DNA of 56,031 bases from Nonomuraea spiralis (lineage in GTDB: Bacteria; Actinomycetota; Actinomycetes; Streptosporangiales; Streptosporangiaceae). Made by a program: the position numbers and the translations under genes. Location of the stretch: positions 1 to 56,031 of the forward strand of contig NZ_BMRC01000046.1 of NCBI RefSeq assembly GCF_014648435.1, read 5' to 3'. The notes below the pieces were generated by a model, which saw nothing but the letters and a program-made list of their open reading frames with translations, had not been told where the DNA came from and made no database searches. Every line of letters starts with the position of its first letter. Within the stretch, counting starts at the first letter, position 1. This document shows, piece after piece, positions 17,601 to 26,151 of the stretch.

Positions 17601-17874
17601 CGAGGGACGCGCCTACGGCACCGAGACCTGGCCGGCCGCCGGCTACCCGTGGATCGCCGCGCCCGGCGACCTCCAGGGCACGGTCGCCGACGTCGACGGG
17701 GTCAAGACCTTCCGGCCGGCCCCCGGCAAGGAGGGTCCCGACTTCTGGGTCGCCGCCCAGACCGCGGCGCTCTCCGACGGCTTGTACCTCTACCCGGGTT
17801 CGCCCGCCGGCAGGGAGCCGGCGGTCAACGTCGGCGGTCCGGGCTGGACCGGCTGGATCACCGGAATCTCCTGA
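14665..17874 (+). CDS. Secreted DNRLRE-domain protein with FG-GAP/VCBS repeats
   Basis: An exported 1069-residue protein. GTG 14665 has AAAGGA upstream; a Sec signal peptide (LVLAAALLLTATPALPAALA, cleavage about residue 44) follows. An N-terminal domain with LKIIAESDSFVHHLIVKD leads to a DNRLRE-type beta domain (TVYPVVIDPIF, then YFEMNINGL and later WVTWNNQPGW), an Ig-like segment (VDKTAPTKPVV), and a C-terminal FG-GAP/VCBS propeller with repeated Asp-rich loops (DRDGDLTGDGRPDIL, ADADGDGSPD). Proteins of this layout commonly precede RHS proteins in actinomycetes. The gap to the RHS start is 13 bases, so the two are probably co-transcribed and may form a surface or secreted complex. Confidence 0.85.
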   Translation: MIDKLRAVARTGGPPPSARRAGTLVLAAALLLTATPALPAALAETPPAPAATPEGTALAKARTSGKPVEVTTARTETADVLANPDGTLTLREHLRPVRARVDGAWRPVDDTLRRNPDGTISPRATTFPMTFSGGGAGPLASLVKDGKTLSLTWPSRLPAPVLDGDTATYADVLPGVDLKIIAESDSFVHHLIVKDRAAAADPRLRTLRLGIRGTGLNVTATAEGGITAADGGGTPVFSAPVPRMWDSSHSAAAAKGLDASSAAEAAGAHEDGPVRNAPMKAVVEPGAGGGTLRITPDQALLDDPATVYPVVIDPIFSGGYKNHWANAVKKASSSGVANTVYYDGGNRVGSENPPVARVGHETDTGLTARAYFEMNINGLQGARIISATFNVFNVSSWSCSARAVDLGWTGGIGNWVTWNNQPGWIRTLQTKSFAHGWGSCGSAGEDFADGAVAGAVQEAANNGQSNITFGLRAQNESDAYGWKKFRVDGTNPVLQVTYNRAPRLVSKTAFQGPWNNNSSDRAIPCSATNPSWEVVGNTDVTLTATGSDPDGENLNVAFGLWFHNGPAVRSDNRTVASGSTATVTVPADQLQDGGYYWWYASVSDGVDGDWSTNSCPFTVDKTAPTKPVVTSADGRRIDVGEVPARYTRKVTLTSSDAHLDGFCYRLNLPLSVGGGKCGGGTYVKAGPDGSATVEIYPHRWPNNRLHAAAIDVAGNVSPYDGSPSQSASNTTLIVTAPPVFVADPDGTVSGDRDGDLTGDGRPDILATNNSGTLRLYAGRGDGTTDGGTDVAYSGFGGALLAHRGDFVGPEDGMGKDGYEDIFVRSTSGRLSLYPNEGTGWPSHEGRRELRHPGGGDWSAATRIIAPGNIDGRPGADLIVVEGGRLNLYTGTVAGPLATAANGELAAPRVLDVPSGGAGSAPISLDGYDAFTPGDVIADADGDGSPDPQNAADVVLRRRDSGAVTLYPGSFTDSGEYVLGEGRAYGTETWPAAGYPWIAAPGDLQGTVADVDGVKTFRPAPGKEGPDFWVAAQTAALSDGLYLYPGSPAGREPAVNVGGPGWTGWITGIS

Positions 17875-17887
17875 ACGGGGCCTGACG

Positions 17888-20800
17888 ATGATGCGAAGAA
17901 CAGTCATGGCCGTCGTGGCGGCGCTGGCGGCGGGGATGCTCCACCCGTCGCCGGCGCAGGCCGCGCGGCCGGAATTCAAGATCCGTCCGGTGCAGAAGGA
18001 GCACTCGGTCCCCGGCGGGAAGGTCACCAGGGACGCTCCGGCTCCGCTGGCCGACTCCCAGACGCGGACGTGGAAGACCCCGCCCGCCGTCTCCTGGCCC
18101 GGGGCGGGCCGGGTGCAGGTGGACCTGCGCGCCGCCGGGCGGCAGGACGCGCGGGCGGGCAAGGCCGCGCCGGGGTGGAAGGGCGTACGGGCCGGGGAGC
18201 TGCCGGTCACCGTGGGCGTGCCCACCGCCGACGGGCCCGGCAGCGCCGAGGTCGAGCTGTCCTCCCGCGAGGACGCCGCCCGGGCGGGCGTGGACGGCCT
18301 GCTGCTGGCCGTCCGGCCCGACACGCCGGGCACGCTGTCGGTCAAGGTCGGGTACGGGGCCCTCAAGGGCGCCTTCGGCGGCGACTGGGCCTCCCGCCTG
18401 TCCCTGGTCACGTTGCCCGGGTGCGCGCTGAGCACCCCTGACCTGCCGCAGTGCCGTACCAGGACGCCGCTCGCGGCGGTCAACGACACCGGGGCGGGCA
18501 CGCTCGCCGCCGACGTGCCCGCTCCGGGCGTGGCGGTGCTCGCGGCGGTCGCCGCGCCGAAGGGCGCGACCGGCACGTACGCCGCCACCTCCCTCGCGCC
18601 GTCGGGCACGTGGTCGGACGGCGGCAACTCCGGCGGCTTCGCCTACACCTACGGCATCGAGGTGCCGCAGGTGCCCGGCGGGCTCGCGCCGTCCGTCGAG
18701 CTGCTCTACTCCTCCTCCGCCGTGGACGGCCGGGTCGCCGCGACCAACAACCAGCCGTCCTGGCTGGGCGAGGGCTGGGAGTACGAGCCCGGCTTCATCG
18801 AGCGCTCCTACCAGGGCTGCGCCGACGACCAGGGCAACGGCGCCAACAACAGCACCAAGACCGGCGACCTGTGCTGGAAGTCCGACAACGCCACCCTGTC
18901 GCTGAACGGCTCGGCCACGTCCCTGGTCCGCGACGACGCCTCGGGCACCTGGCGGCTGTCGCACGACGACGGCTCCCGGGTCGAGCACCTGCGCGGCACC
19001 GCGGCCGACACCGCCAACGGCGACGACGACAACGAGTACTGGCGGATCACCCGGCCCGACGGCACGCAGTACTGGTTCGGCAGGAACCGGCTGCCCGGCT
19101 GGAGCTCCGGCAAGCCGGAGACCGGCTCGGCCTACACCGTCCCGGTGTTCGGCAACCACGCGGGCGAGCCGTGCCACGCGGCGGCCTACGCTGACTCCTC
19201 CTGCGCGCAGGGCTGGCGCTGGCAGCTCGACTACGTGGTGGACCCGCACGGCAACGCCATCGCCTACTACTACGACCGGCAGACCAACTCCTACGCCAAG
19301 GCCGGCTCCCCCACCGCGAACACCGACTACGTCCGCGCCGGCCACCTCAACCGCATCGAGTACGGCCTGCGCGCCTCGGACGTCTTCGCGACGCCCGCGG
19401 CGAAGGTGAGCTTCGGCGTGTCCGAGCGCTGCCTGTCCGCCTGCGACGCCTTCGACGTCGCGCACGCGGCCAACTGGCCGGACACGCCGGTCGACCAGAA
19501 CTGCGCGCGCGGCGCCAAGTGCACGACGGTCGGCCCGACGTTCTGGACGCGCAAGCGGCTGACGTCCATCAGCACGCAGGTGGGCGGCCGGGTGGCCGAC
19601 TCCTGGGCGCTGACGCAGGACTTCCCCGGCACGGGTGACAACACCGCGGCCGGCCTGTGGCTGTCGAAGATCGTACGCACCGGGTCGGGCGCCGGGGACC
19701 CGATCACCCTGCCCGCGACCACGTTCGCCGGCACGCTCATGGAGAACCGGGTGGACTCCGACGAGGGACGCCCGCCGCTGTACAAGTACCGCATCACCCG
19801 GATCGGCACCGACACCGGGGCCGACACCCTGGTCGCGTACTCGGCCAAGGACTGCGCCGCCGGCGCCACCCCGGACCCGGCCGGCAACACCCGCCGGTGC
19901 TACCCGTCGTGGTGGACGCCCGAGGGGTACGCCGAGCCGGTCAAGGACTGGTTCCACAAGTACGTGGTGACCCAGGTGGTCGAGGACGACAAGGTCGCCG
20001 GGTCCGGCTCGGAGTCCGTCGTCACGTCCTACGACTACCTGGACGGCGCGGCCTGGGCGAAGGACGAGGGCGAGTTCACCCTCGACAAGCACCGCACGTA
20101 CAACCAGTTCCGCGGCTACCGGACCGTACGGACCAGGGTCGGGGAGGCGGCCCGCAGCCAGACCGACACCGTCTACCTGCGCGGACTGGGCGGGACGGTG
20201 ACCGACTCCGAGGGCAACCAGGTCAGCGACGACCCCGCGCTGGCCGGGAACACGCTGGAGACCCTCACCTACACCGGGGAGGGCGGCGCGCTCTCCTCGG
20301 CGTCGGTGTCCGAGCCGTGGTTGTCGCCGGTCACCGCGACCCGGGCGGTGAAGGACCGGGCGGCGCTCACCGCCCGGCGGACCGGGACGTCCGTCAAGCG
20401 CAGCCGTACGCTCGTCACGACGGCGACCGGCACGGCCTGGCGGCGCACCCGGGCCGACTACACCTTCGACGACCTCGGCCAGGTGTTGTCGTCGGCGGAC
20501 CAGGGCGACACCGCGGTCAACGGTGACGAGGAGTGCGTCACCACCACCTACGCCGCCAGGGACACCGGCAACTGGCTGGTCTCGTACCCGTCGGTCGTCA
20601 GGACCACCGGCGGGACCTGCGCCGCGCCCGGCGCGGTGTCCGCCGAGACCCGCACCTTCTACGACGGCCAGCCCCTCGGCACGGCTCCCAGGCCGGGCCA
20701 GGCGCACGTCACCCGGACCGAGACGCTGGACCACATGGACGGCTCCACCCCCGTCCACACGGCCACCACCGCCACCCACGACGCCTACGGCCGGGTCACC

Positions 20801-23800
20801 GGCGTGACCGACGAACTGGGCCGCGCCACCACCACCGCCTACACCCCGGCCACCGGCGTCCCGACGGGGACGACCGTCACCGACCCCAAGGGTTTCACCA
20901 CCACCACGACCCTGGACGGGGTGCGCGGGCTGACGCTGTCGACGTCCGACGCCAACGGCCGCACCACCCTGACCGACCACGACGCGCTGGGCCGGCTGGT
21001 CAAGGTGTGGCTGCCCGGCCACGACCGCGCCGCCGCCGCCGACCTGCTGTTCGGCTACGCCGTCTCCGCCACGTCGCCGACGGCGGTGACGAAGAAGGAC
21101 CTGCTCGACGACGGCTCCTACCGGACGACGACCACCCTGTACGACGGCCTGCTGCGCGAGCGGCAGACCCAGCAGGAGGCCCACGGCGGCGGCCGGCTGG
21201 TCACCGACACCTTCCTGGACTCCCACGGCCGGTCGTGGAAGACCAACGCCTCCTACTGGAACTCCGCGCCGCCGGACACGTCGCTGTTCGGCGCCGCGGA
21301 CAACCTGGTCCCCTCCCAGACCGTCACCGAGTACGACGGCCAGGACCGGCCGACCGCCGAGATCTTCAAGTCGCTGAACGTGGAGAAGTGGCGCGCCACC
21401 ACCTCCTACGGCGGCAACTACACCGCGACCGTCCCCCCGGAGGGCGCCGCGGCCACGCTGACCGTGACCGACGTCAGGGGCAGGACGACCGAGCTGCGGC
21501 AGTACGCCGGCCGCGTCGCGGACTTCGCCGACTCCCGCGCCGACGTCACCCGGTACGAATACGACCAGGCGGGACACCTGACCAAGGTCGCCGACCCGGC
21601 GGGCAACACCTGGACCTACTCCTACGACCTGCGCGGGCGCAGGACCGCGCTGTCCGACCCGGACGTCGGCCTCACCCGCTGGACCTACGACGCGGCCGGC
21701 CGCCGCACCGGGACCACCGACTCCCGCGGCGTCACGCTCACCTACGCCTACGACGAGCTGGGCCGCAAGACCTCGGCCTCCCAGGGGGCGACCAAGTTCG
21801 CCGAGTGGACCTACGACACCCTGCCGGGCGGCAAGGGCCTGCTCACCTCCTCCACCCGCTACGACGAGGGCGGCGCCTACGTCAACGCGGTCAAGGGCTA
21901 CGACGCCGCGGGCCGGGCGACCGGCTCGACGGTGACGATCCCGCCGAGCGAGGGGCTGCTGGCGGGCGCGTACACGGTCGGGACCACGTACCGGTCCGCG
22001 ACCGGGCTGGTGGCCTCCACCTCCTACCCGGCGGCCGGCGGGCTGCCCGCCGAGACCGTCCGGCCGGGCTACACCCGGCTCGGCCAGCTCGCCTCGCTCG
22101 ACAACGGCTCCAGGACGTACGTCAGCGGCACGCAGTACTCGCCCTACGGCGAGGTCCTGCAGACCGTGCTCGGCGACGTTGGCGCCCGGGTCGTGCGCAC
22201 CCTGGACTACCAGGACGCCACCCGGCGCCCGGCCCGGGTGGTCGACGACCGGGAGAAGGTCGGGCCGCAGACCATCGACGACACCGTGTTCACCTACAAC
22301 CCGGCCGGTGACGTCGTCAGCGCCCGCGACTCGCGCGACGACAGGTCCTCGACCGACACCCAGTGCTACGCCTACGACCACCGGCGGCGGCTGACCGAGG
22401 CGTGGACCGCCACCGACGACTGCGCGGCGGCGCCGTCCGCCTCGGCCGTCGGCGGTCCGGCTCCGTACTGGCAGTCGTTCAGCTTCGACGTGGTGGGCAA
22501 CCGTACCAAGGAGGTCCAGCACGGCGGCGCGGGCGACGTCACGCGCACCTACACCTACCCCGCCGCCGGCCGGCCGCAGCCGCACACCCTGCAGAAGGTG
22601 GAGACCACCGGCCCCGGCGCCCGCACCGACACCTACGAGTACGACGCCACCGGCAACACGAAACGCCGCGTCACCGCGCTCGGTGACCAGAGCCTGACCT
22701 GGAACGCGGAGGGGGACCTGAGCGCCTCCACCGTCGCGGGCCGGACGAGCACCTTCGTCTACGACGCCGACGGCAACCGGATCATCCGCCGCGACCCGGG
22801 TTCGGTCACCCTCTACCTCGACGGCCAGGAGCTGACCCTGGCCGGGGGCAAGGTGAGCGGCACCCGCTACTACGAGGGCCCCAAGGCCACGGTGGTGCGG
22901 ACCGGCGACGGGAAGGTCAACTACCTGCTCGGCGACCGGCACGACACCGACGAGCTGGTGGTCAACGCCACCACGCTGGCCTACACCCGCAGGTCCACCA
23001 CCCCGTACGGCGGGTCCCGGGGCGCCGCGCCCGCCTCCTGGCCGGGCCAGAAGGGGTTCGTCGGCGGCACCGTGGACGACTCGACGGGCCTGACCCACTT
23101 GGGCGCGCGCGAGTACGACGTGGCCACCGGCCGGTTCGTCTCCGCCGACCCGATCATGGACCTGTCGGACCCGCAGCAGATCAACGGCTACGCCTATGCC
23201 AGTAACAACCCCATCACCTGGACCGACCCGACCGGCCTGCGGGTCTGCGACGGCCAGGAGTGCAAGGACATGGGCATCCGTCCCGACGGCCGGCCCTACC
23301 AGACGCCGCCCGCGTCTCCGCCGCCGTCCGCTCCCCCGGCCCGGACGAACCTCAGCTCCGTCTCCTCGGGCGGCAGCGGCGGCGGGACGGGACGCAGCTA
23401 CGGCGGCTCCACCACGACGACCAACCCCGGGGCGTGCACGAGCCAGTCGTGCATGCTGAGGTTCAACGACCCGGCCGCCGCCCGGCGCATCGCCGAGCTG
23501 ATGGCCGAGAACAAGCGGATCAGCGACGCCCTCGCCGAGGAGCAGGCCAAGCGCCGGAAGGCGGAGGAGGCGCTGGCCAGGGAGAAGCAGAAGAAGAAGC
23601 GCAGCTGGTGGGACCGCTGGGGCCGGACGGTGGCGGCCGTCGCCGTCGGCGTCGCCGGGGCGGTCGCGGTGACCGCGTGCGGGATCACGGTGGTGTGCGG
23701 CGTGGCGTTGGGCGCCAGCTTCGCCATGGCGACGTACTCGGTGAACAACGCGGGCACCAGCGGGTTCACCTGGACCGGCCTCGCCATGGCCGGGATCACC

Positions 23801-23977
23801 GGGGCGGCGCTGGGCGGCGCCGGCCGCATGCTGAAGGCGGGCACGGAGCTGGCCAAGGCCGAGGCCGGGGTGAAACTGCCGATGGCCACCGAGGCACTGA
23901 GAGGAGCCAGGAACATGACCACCAAACCCAAGGCGACCTGGTCGTTCACCAACTGGTTCAAGTTCCACAAGCCATGA
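17888..23977 (+). CDS. RHS/YD-repeat protein with C-terminal toxin-like tail
   Basis: A 2029-residue exported polymorphic-toxin-type protein. Signal peptide (MAVVAALAAGMLHPSPAQA); an N-terminal beta region with SpvB-like YTYGIEVPQVPGG; many YD/RHS repeats from about residue 880 to 1700 (RYEYDQAGHLTKVAD, RWTYDAAGRRTGTTD); then the RHS core signature near 1742-1780 (GRFVSADPIMD, NPITWTDPTGLR). The shell would encapsulate the roughly 250-residue tail. The tail is Pro/Gly-rich, then has a charged coiled coil (EQAKRRKAEEALAREKQ), a basic-aromatic RSWWDRW stretch, a Gly/Ala/Val hydrophobic region and an aromatic-cationic end (FTNWFKFHKP). I recognise no known toxin fold. The stop overlaps a small membrane ORF that could be its immunity gene. 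Confidence 0.88.
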   Translation: MMRRTVMAVVAALAAGMLHPSPAQAARPEFKIRPVQKEHSVPGGKVTRDAPAPLADSQTRTWKTPPAVSWPGAGRVQVDLRAAGRQDARAGKAAPGWKGVRAGELPVTVGVPTADGPGSAEVELSSREDAARAGVDGLLLAVRPDTPGTLSVKVGYGALKGAFGGDWASRLSLVTLPGCALSTPDLPQCRTRTPLAAVNDTGAGTLAADVPAPGVAVLAAVAAPKGATGTYAATSLAPSGTWSDGGNSGGFAYTYGIEVPQVPGGLAPSVELLYSSSAVDGRVAATNNQPSWLGEGWEYEPGFIERSYQGCADDQGNGANNSTKTGDLCWKSDNATLSLNGSATSLVRDDASGTWRLSHDDGSRVEHLRGTAADTANGDDDNEYWRITRPDGTQYWFGRNRLPGWSSGKPETGSAYTVPVFGNHAGEPCHAAAYADSSCAQGWRWQLDYVVDPHGNAIAYYYDRQTNSYAKAGSPTANTDYVRAGHLNRIEYGLRASDVFATPAAKVSFGVSERCLSACDAFDVAHAANWPDTPVDQNCARGAKCTTVGPTFWTRKRLTSISTQVGGRVADSWALTQDFPGTGDNTAAGLWLSKIVRTGSGAGDPITLPATTFAGTLMENRVDSDEGRPPLYKYRITRIGTDTGADTLVAYSAKDCAAGATPDPAGNTRRCYPSWWTPEGYAEPVKDWFHKYVVTQVVEDDKVAGSGSESVVTSYDYLDGAAWAKDEGEFTLDKHRTYNQFRGYRTVRTRVGEAARSQTDTVYLRGLGGTVTDSEGNQVSDDPALAGNTLETLTYTGEGGALSSASVSEPWLSPVTATRAVKDRAALTARRTGTSVKRSRTLVTTATGTAWRRTRADYTFDDLGQVLSSADQGDTAVNGDEECVTTTYAARDTGNWLVSYPSVVRTTGGTCAAPGAVSAETRTFYDGQPLGTAPRPGQAHVTRTETLDHMDGSTPVHTATTATHDAYGRVTGVTDELGRATTTAYTPATGVPTGTTVTDPKGFTTTTTLDGVRGLTLSTSDANGRTTLTDHDALGRLVKVWLPGHDRAAAADLLFGYAVSATSPTAVTKKDLLDDGSYRTTTTLYDGLLRERQTQQEAHGGGRLVTDTFLDSHGRSWKTNASYWNSAPPDTSLFGAADNLVPSQTVTEYDGQDRPTAEIFKSLNVEKWRATTSYGGNYTATVPPEGAAATLTVTDVRGRTTELRQYAGRVADFADSRADVTRYEYDQAGHLTKVADPAGNTWTYSYDLRGRRTALSDPDVGLTRWTYDAAGRRTGTTDSRGVTLTYAYDELGRKTSASQGATKFAEWTYDTLPGGKGLLTSSTRYDEGGAYVNAVKGYDAAGRATGSTVTIPPSEGLLAGAYTVGTTYRSATGLVASTSYPAAGGLPAETVRPGYTRLGQLASLDNGSRTYVSGTQYSPYGEVLQTVLGDVGARVVRTLDYQDATRRPARVVDDREKVGPQTIDDTVFTYNPAGDVVSARDSRDDRSSTDTQCYAYDHRRRLTEAWTATDDCAAAPSASAVGGPAPYWQSFSFDVVGNRTKEVQHGGAGDVTRTYTYPAAGRPQPHTLQKVETTGPGARTDTYEYDATGNTKRRVTALGDQSLTWNAEGDLSASTVAGRTSTFVYDADGNRIIRRDPGSVTLYLDGQELTLAGGKVSGTRYYEGPKATVVRTGDGKVNYLLGDRHDTDELVVNATTLAYTRRSTTPYGGSRGAAPASWPGQKGFVGGTVDDSTGLTHLGAREYDVATGRFVSADPIMDLSDPQQINGYAYASNNPITWTDPTGLRVCDGQECKDMGIRPDGRPYQTPPASPPPSAPPARTNLSSVSSGGSGGGTGRSYGGSTTTTNPGACTSQSCMLRFNDPAAARRIAELMAENKRISDALAEEQAKRRKAEEALAREKQKKKRSWWDRWGRTVAAVAVGVAGAVAVTACGITVVCGVALGASFAMATYSVNNAGTSGFTWTGLAMAGITGAALGGAGRMLKAGTELAKAEAGVKLPMATEALRGARNMTTKPKATWSFTNWFKFHKP

Positions 23978-24132
23978 GCCGGCTGGCGGAGATCGTGCGC
24001 AGACCGCGTACCTGGGCGGTCGTCGGAATGTTGATCCTGGTGGACCTGCTGGCGGTCCTCCTGCTGCCCGAGGAGATGTCGGCCTACGCGATCATCGTGA
24101 TCTCGCTGACCGGCGCGGTCCTCATCGGCTAG
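23974..24132 (+). CDS. 52-residue membrane ORF overlapping the RHS stop
   Basis: ATG 23974 overlaps the RHS stop codon (ATGA). The product has a basic N-terminus (MSRLAEIVRRPRTW), a first helix AVVGMLILVDLLAVLLL, a short acidic loop PEEMSA and a second helix YAIIVISLTGAVLIG: a compact two-helix hairpin. Position and coupling match an immunity protein for the RHS tail, which itself carries a hydrophobic segment. A holin-like or accessory membrane role is an alternative. No homologue recognised. A strong hairpin follows, closing the operon. Confidence 0.6.
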   Translation: MSRLAEIVRRPRTWAVVGMLILVDLLAVLLLPEEMSAYAIIVISLTGAVLIG

Positions 24133-24142
24133 CGCGCACCCA

Positions 24143-24182
24143 GTGACCACCGGGAGCCCGTACAGGGGCGACCGGTGGTCAC
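24143..24182 (+). terminator. Terminator after the RHS operon
   Basis: GTGACCACCGG (24143-24153) pairs perfectly with CCGGTGGTCAC (24172-24182) around an 18-base loop, 10 bases after the small ORF stop. No T-run. Confidence 0.7.
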
Positions 24183-24202
24183 GCGGCGGGCCGGGGGGTG
24201 GC

Positions 24203-24232
24203 CCGACATGTCCTTAGTTATGCGAATATAAT
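24203..24232 (+). promoter_or_regulatory. Leaderless promoter of the first MFS-marR operon
   Basis: CCGACA (24203-24208), an 18-base spacer and a consensus TATAAT (24227-24232). The ATG at 24239 starts 7 bases after the -10, so the transcript is probably leaderless; no Shine-Dalgarno is present. The -10 lies within a near-palindrome CGAATATAATCG (10 of 12 symmetric), a plausible operator for the MarR regulator encoded downstream. Confidence 0.65.
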
Positions 24233-24238
24233 CGTTAT

Positions 24239-25708
24239 ATGCCTATAACCAGCCGAGCGCCGGCCGTCCCCGCCCCCGCGCTCAGCCCCCGGCGGCGGCT
24301 GCTCGTGCTGGCCATCTGCTGCATGAGCCTGTTCATCGTCGGCCTGGACAACACGATCGTGAACGTCGCGCTGCCCGCCATCCGCCGCGACCTGAACGCC
24401 TCCGTCTCCGGCCTGCAGTGGATCATCGACGCCTACACGGTGGTGCTGGCCAGCCTGCTCATGCTGGCCGGCTCGACCGGCGACCGGGTCGGCCGGCGGC
24501 GCACGTTCCAGACCGGGCTGGCGGTGTTCACGCTCGGCTCGCTCATGTGCTCGCTCGCGCCCGGACTCGGCTGGCTGATCGCGGCCAGGGCGTTGCAGGC
24601 CGTCGGCGGCTCGATGCTCAACCCGGTCGCGATGTCGATCATCACCAACACCTTCACCGAGCCGCGCGAGCGGGCCCGCGCCATCGGCGTGTGGGGCGGC
24701 GTGGTCGGCATCAGCATGGCGCTGGGCCCGCTGGTGGGCGGCTCGCTGGTGGACTCGGTCGGCTGGCAGGCGATCTTCTGGATCAACATCCCGGTGGGGC
24801 TGGCCGCGTTCGCGCTGTGCGCGCTGTTCGTGCCGGAGTCGCGCGCGCCGCGCCCGCGCCGGGTGGACCCGGTCGGGCAGGTGCTGGTCATCGTGCTGCT
24901 GGCCACCCTGACGTACGCCCTCATCGAGGCGCCGGCGGCCGGCTGGGCGTCGCCGCGCACGCTGGCCTGCTTCGCGGTCGCCGCGCTGGCGCTGGCCGTC
25001 CTGGCGCCGTACGAGCTGCGCCGTGACGAGCCCCTGATCGACCTGCGCTTCTTCCGCAGCGCGCCGTTCACGGGGGCGACCGTCATCGCCGTGTGCGGCT
25101 TCGCCGCGCTGGGCGGGTTCCTGTTCGTCAACACCCTCTACCTGCAAGAGGTGCTGGGCCTGTCCGCCCTGCACGCCGGGCTCTACACGCTGCCCATGGC
25201 GGGGCTGACCGTGGTCTGCGCGCCGCTGTCGGGGCGGATCGTCGGGAACGCCGGGCCCCGGGTCCCGCTGCTGGTGGCCGGGACCACCATGGCGGCCAGC
25301 GGCCTGATCATGACCGGGCTGACGGCGGACACGCCGCTCTGGCGGCTCATGGCCGCGTACGTGCTGTTCGGGCTGGGGTTCGGCATGGTGAACGCGCCGA
25401 TCACCAACACCGCCGTGTCCGGCATGCCGCGCGCGCAGGCCGGGGTGGCCGCGGCGGTGGCCTCCACCAGCCGCCAGATCGGCCAGACGCTCGGCGTGGC
25501 GGTCATCGGCTCGCTGGTCACCTCGGCGGTGGCCGGGCCGTTCGCCACCGGGTTCGCCGCGGCCAGCCACGTCGGCTGGTGGATCGTCACCGGGTGCGGG
25601 CTGGCCGTCCTGCTGCTCGGCGTCCTGACCACGACCGGGTGGGCCCGGCTCAGCGCCGCCCGTACCGCCGAACGGCTCGCCCCCGCCGGAACGGCGGCCG
25701 CGTCATGA
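24239..25708 (+). CDS. MFS drug exporter, DHA2 (14-TM) type
   Basis: A 489-residue proton-coupled multidrug exporter of the inner membrane. Helix 1 carries LDNTIVNVALPAIRRDL, the DHA2 motif; motif A follows as GDRVGRRRTFQTG (about 82-94), then ALQAVGGSMLNPVA and motif C-like GPLVGGSLVDSVGWQAIFWINIP. About 14 hydrophobic helices fit the EmrB/QacA subfamily. It is probably translated from a leaderless mRNA. The marR gene overlaps its stop codon (ATGA at 25705), so exporter and regulator are co-expressed. Substrate unknown. Confidence 0.9.
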   Translation: MPITSRAPAVPAPALSPRRRLLVLAICCMSLFIVGLDNTIVNVALPAIRRDLNASVSGLQWIIDAYTVVLASLLMLAGSTGDRVGRRRTFQTGLAVFTLGSLMCSLAPGLGWLIAARALQAVGGSMLNPVAMSIITNTFTEPRERARAIGVWGGVVGISMALGPLVGGSLVDSVGWQAIFWINIPVGLAAFALCALFVPESRAPRPRRVDPVGQVLVIVLLATLTYALIEAPAAGWASPRTLACFAVAALALAVLAPYELRRDEPLIDLRFFRSAPFTGATVIAVCGFAALGGFLFVNTLYLQEVLGLSALHAGLYTLPMAGLTVVCAPLSGRIVGNAGPRVPLLVAGTTMAASGLIMTGLTADTPLWRLMAAYVLFGLGFGMVNAPITNTAVSGMPRAQAGVAAAVASTSRQIGQTLGVAVIGSLVTSAVAGPFATGFAAASHVGWWIVTGCGLAVLLLGVLTTTGWARLSAARTAERLAPAGTAAAS

Positions 25709-26151
25709 ACGACACCCCCGGCCAGGAGCCGGTGGCCCGCGTCTGGGCCGCCATGTACGACCTCGTCCTGCGGCAGGGGGACCGCCGCAAGGAGGTGGCC
25801 GAGACGCTCGGCATGAGCTTCTTCCGGGTCAAGGCGCTGCGCCGCCTCCTGGCCGGGCCGATGACCATGAGGGACCTGACCGCCGAGCTGTCCACGGACA
25901 AGCCGTACACCACGCTGATGGTGGACGACCTGGAACGGCGCGGCTACGTGACCCGCAGCGTCTCCCCCGGCGACCGGCGCAGCAAGATCGTCGCCCTCAC
26001 CCCGGCGGGTACGGCCGCCGCCGCGGAGGCCGAACGCATCCTGGCCCGCCCGCCGCGTTCCCTGCTGGCCCTGGACCCCGGCGACCTGGCCGCCCTCGAC
26101 CGCATCATGGCCACCCTGCGCACCCCGGAGGAGCCCGCGGTCAGCCCGTGA
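25705..26151 (+). CDS. MarR-family transcriptional regulator
   Basis: A 148-residue winged-helix regulator: VAETLGMSFFRVKALRRL, LTAELSTDKPYTTLMVDDLERRGYVTR (recognition helix) and the wing SPGDRRSKIVALT. Start ATG 25705 overlaps the exporter stop. It most likely represses the exporter operon from the near-palindrome at the promoter, released by a drug-like ligand. The 3' end overlaps the convergent acetyltransferase gene by 11 bases. Confidence 0.88.
   Translation: MNDTPGQEPVARVWAAMYDLVLRQGDRRKEVAETLGMSFFRVKALRRLLAGPMTMRDLTAELSTDKPYTTLMVDDLERRGYVTRSVSPGDRRSKIVALTPAGTAAAAEAERILARPPRSLLALDPGDLAALDRIMATLRTPEEPAVSP

Noticed and set aside
15058..18627. A 1189-codon minus-strand frame across the DNRLRE/RHS junction
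   Set aside because: Same antisense artefact; crosses two real genes and has no recognisable motif.
17858..23968. A 2036-codon open frame on the minus strand opposite the RHS gene
   Set aside because: Low-complexity Gly/Val/Arg/Ala sequence typical of the antisense of GC-rich codons; no domains. The plus strand encodes a coherent RHS protein.
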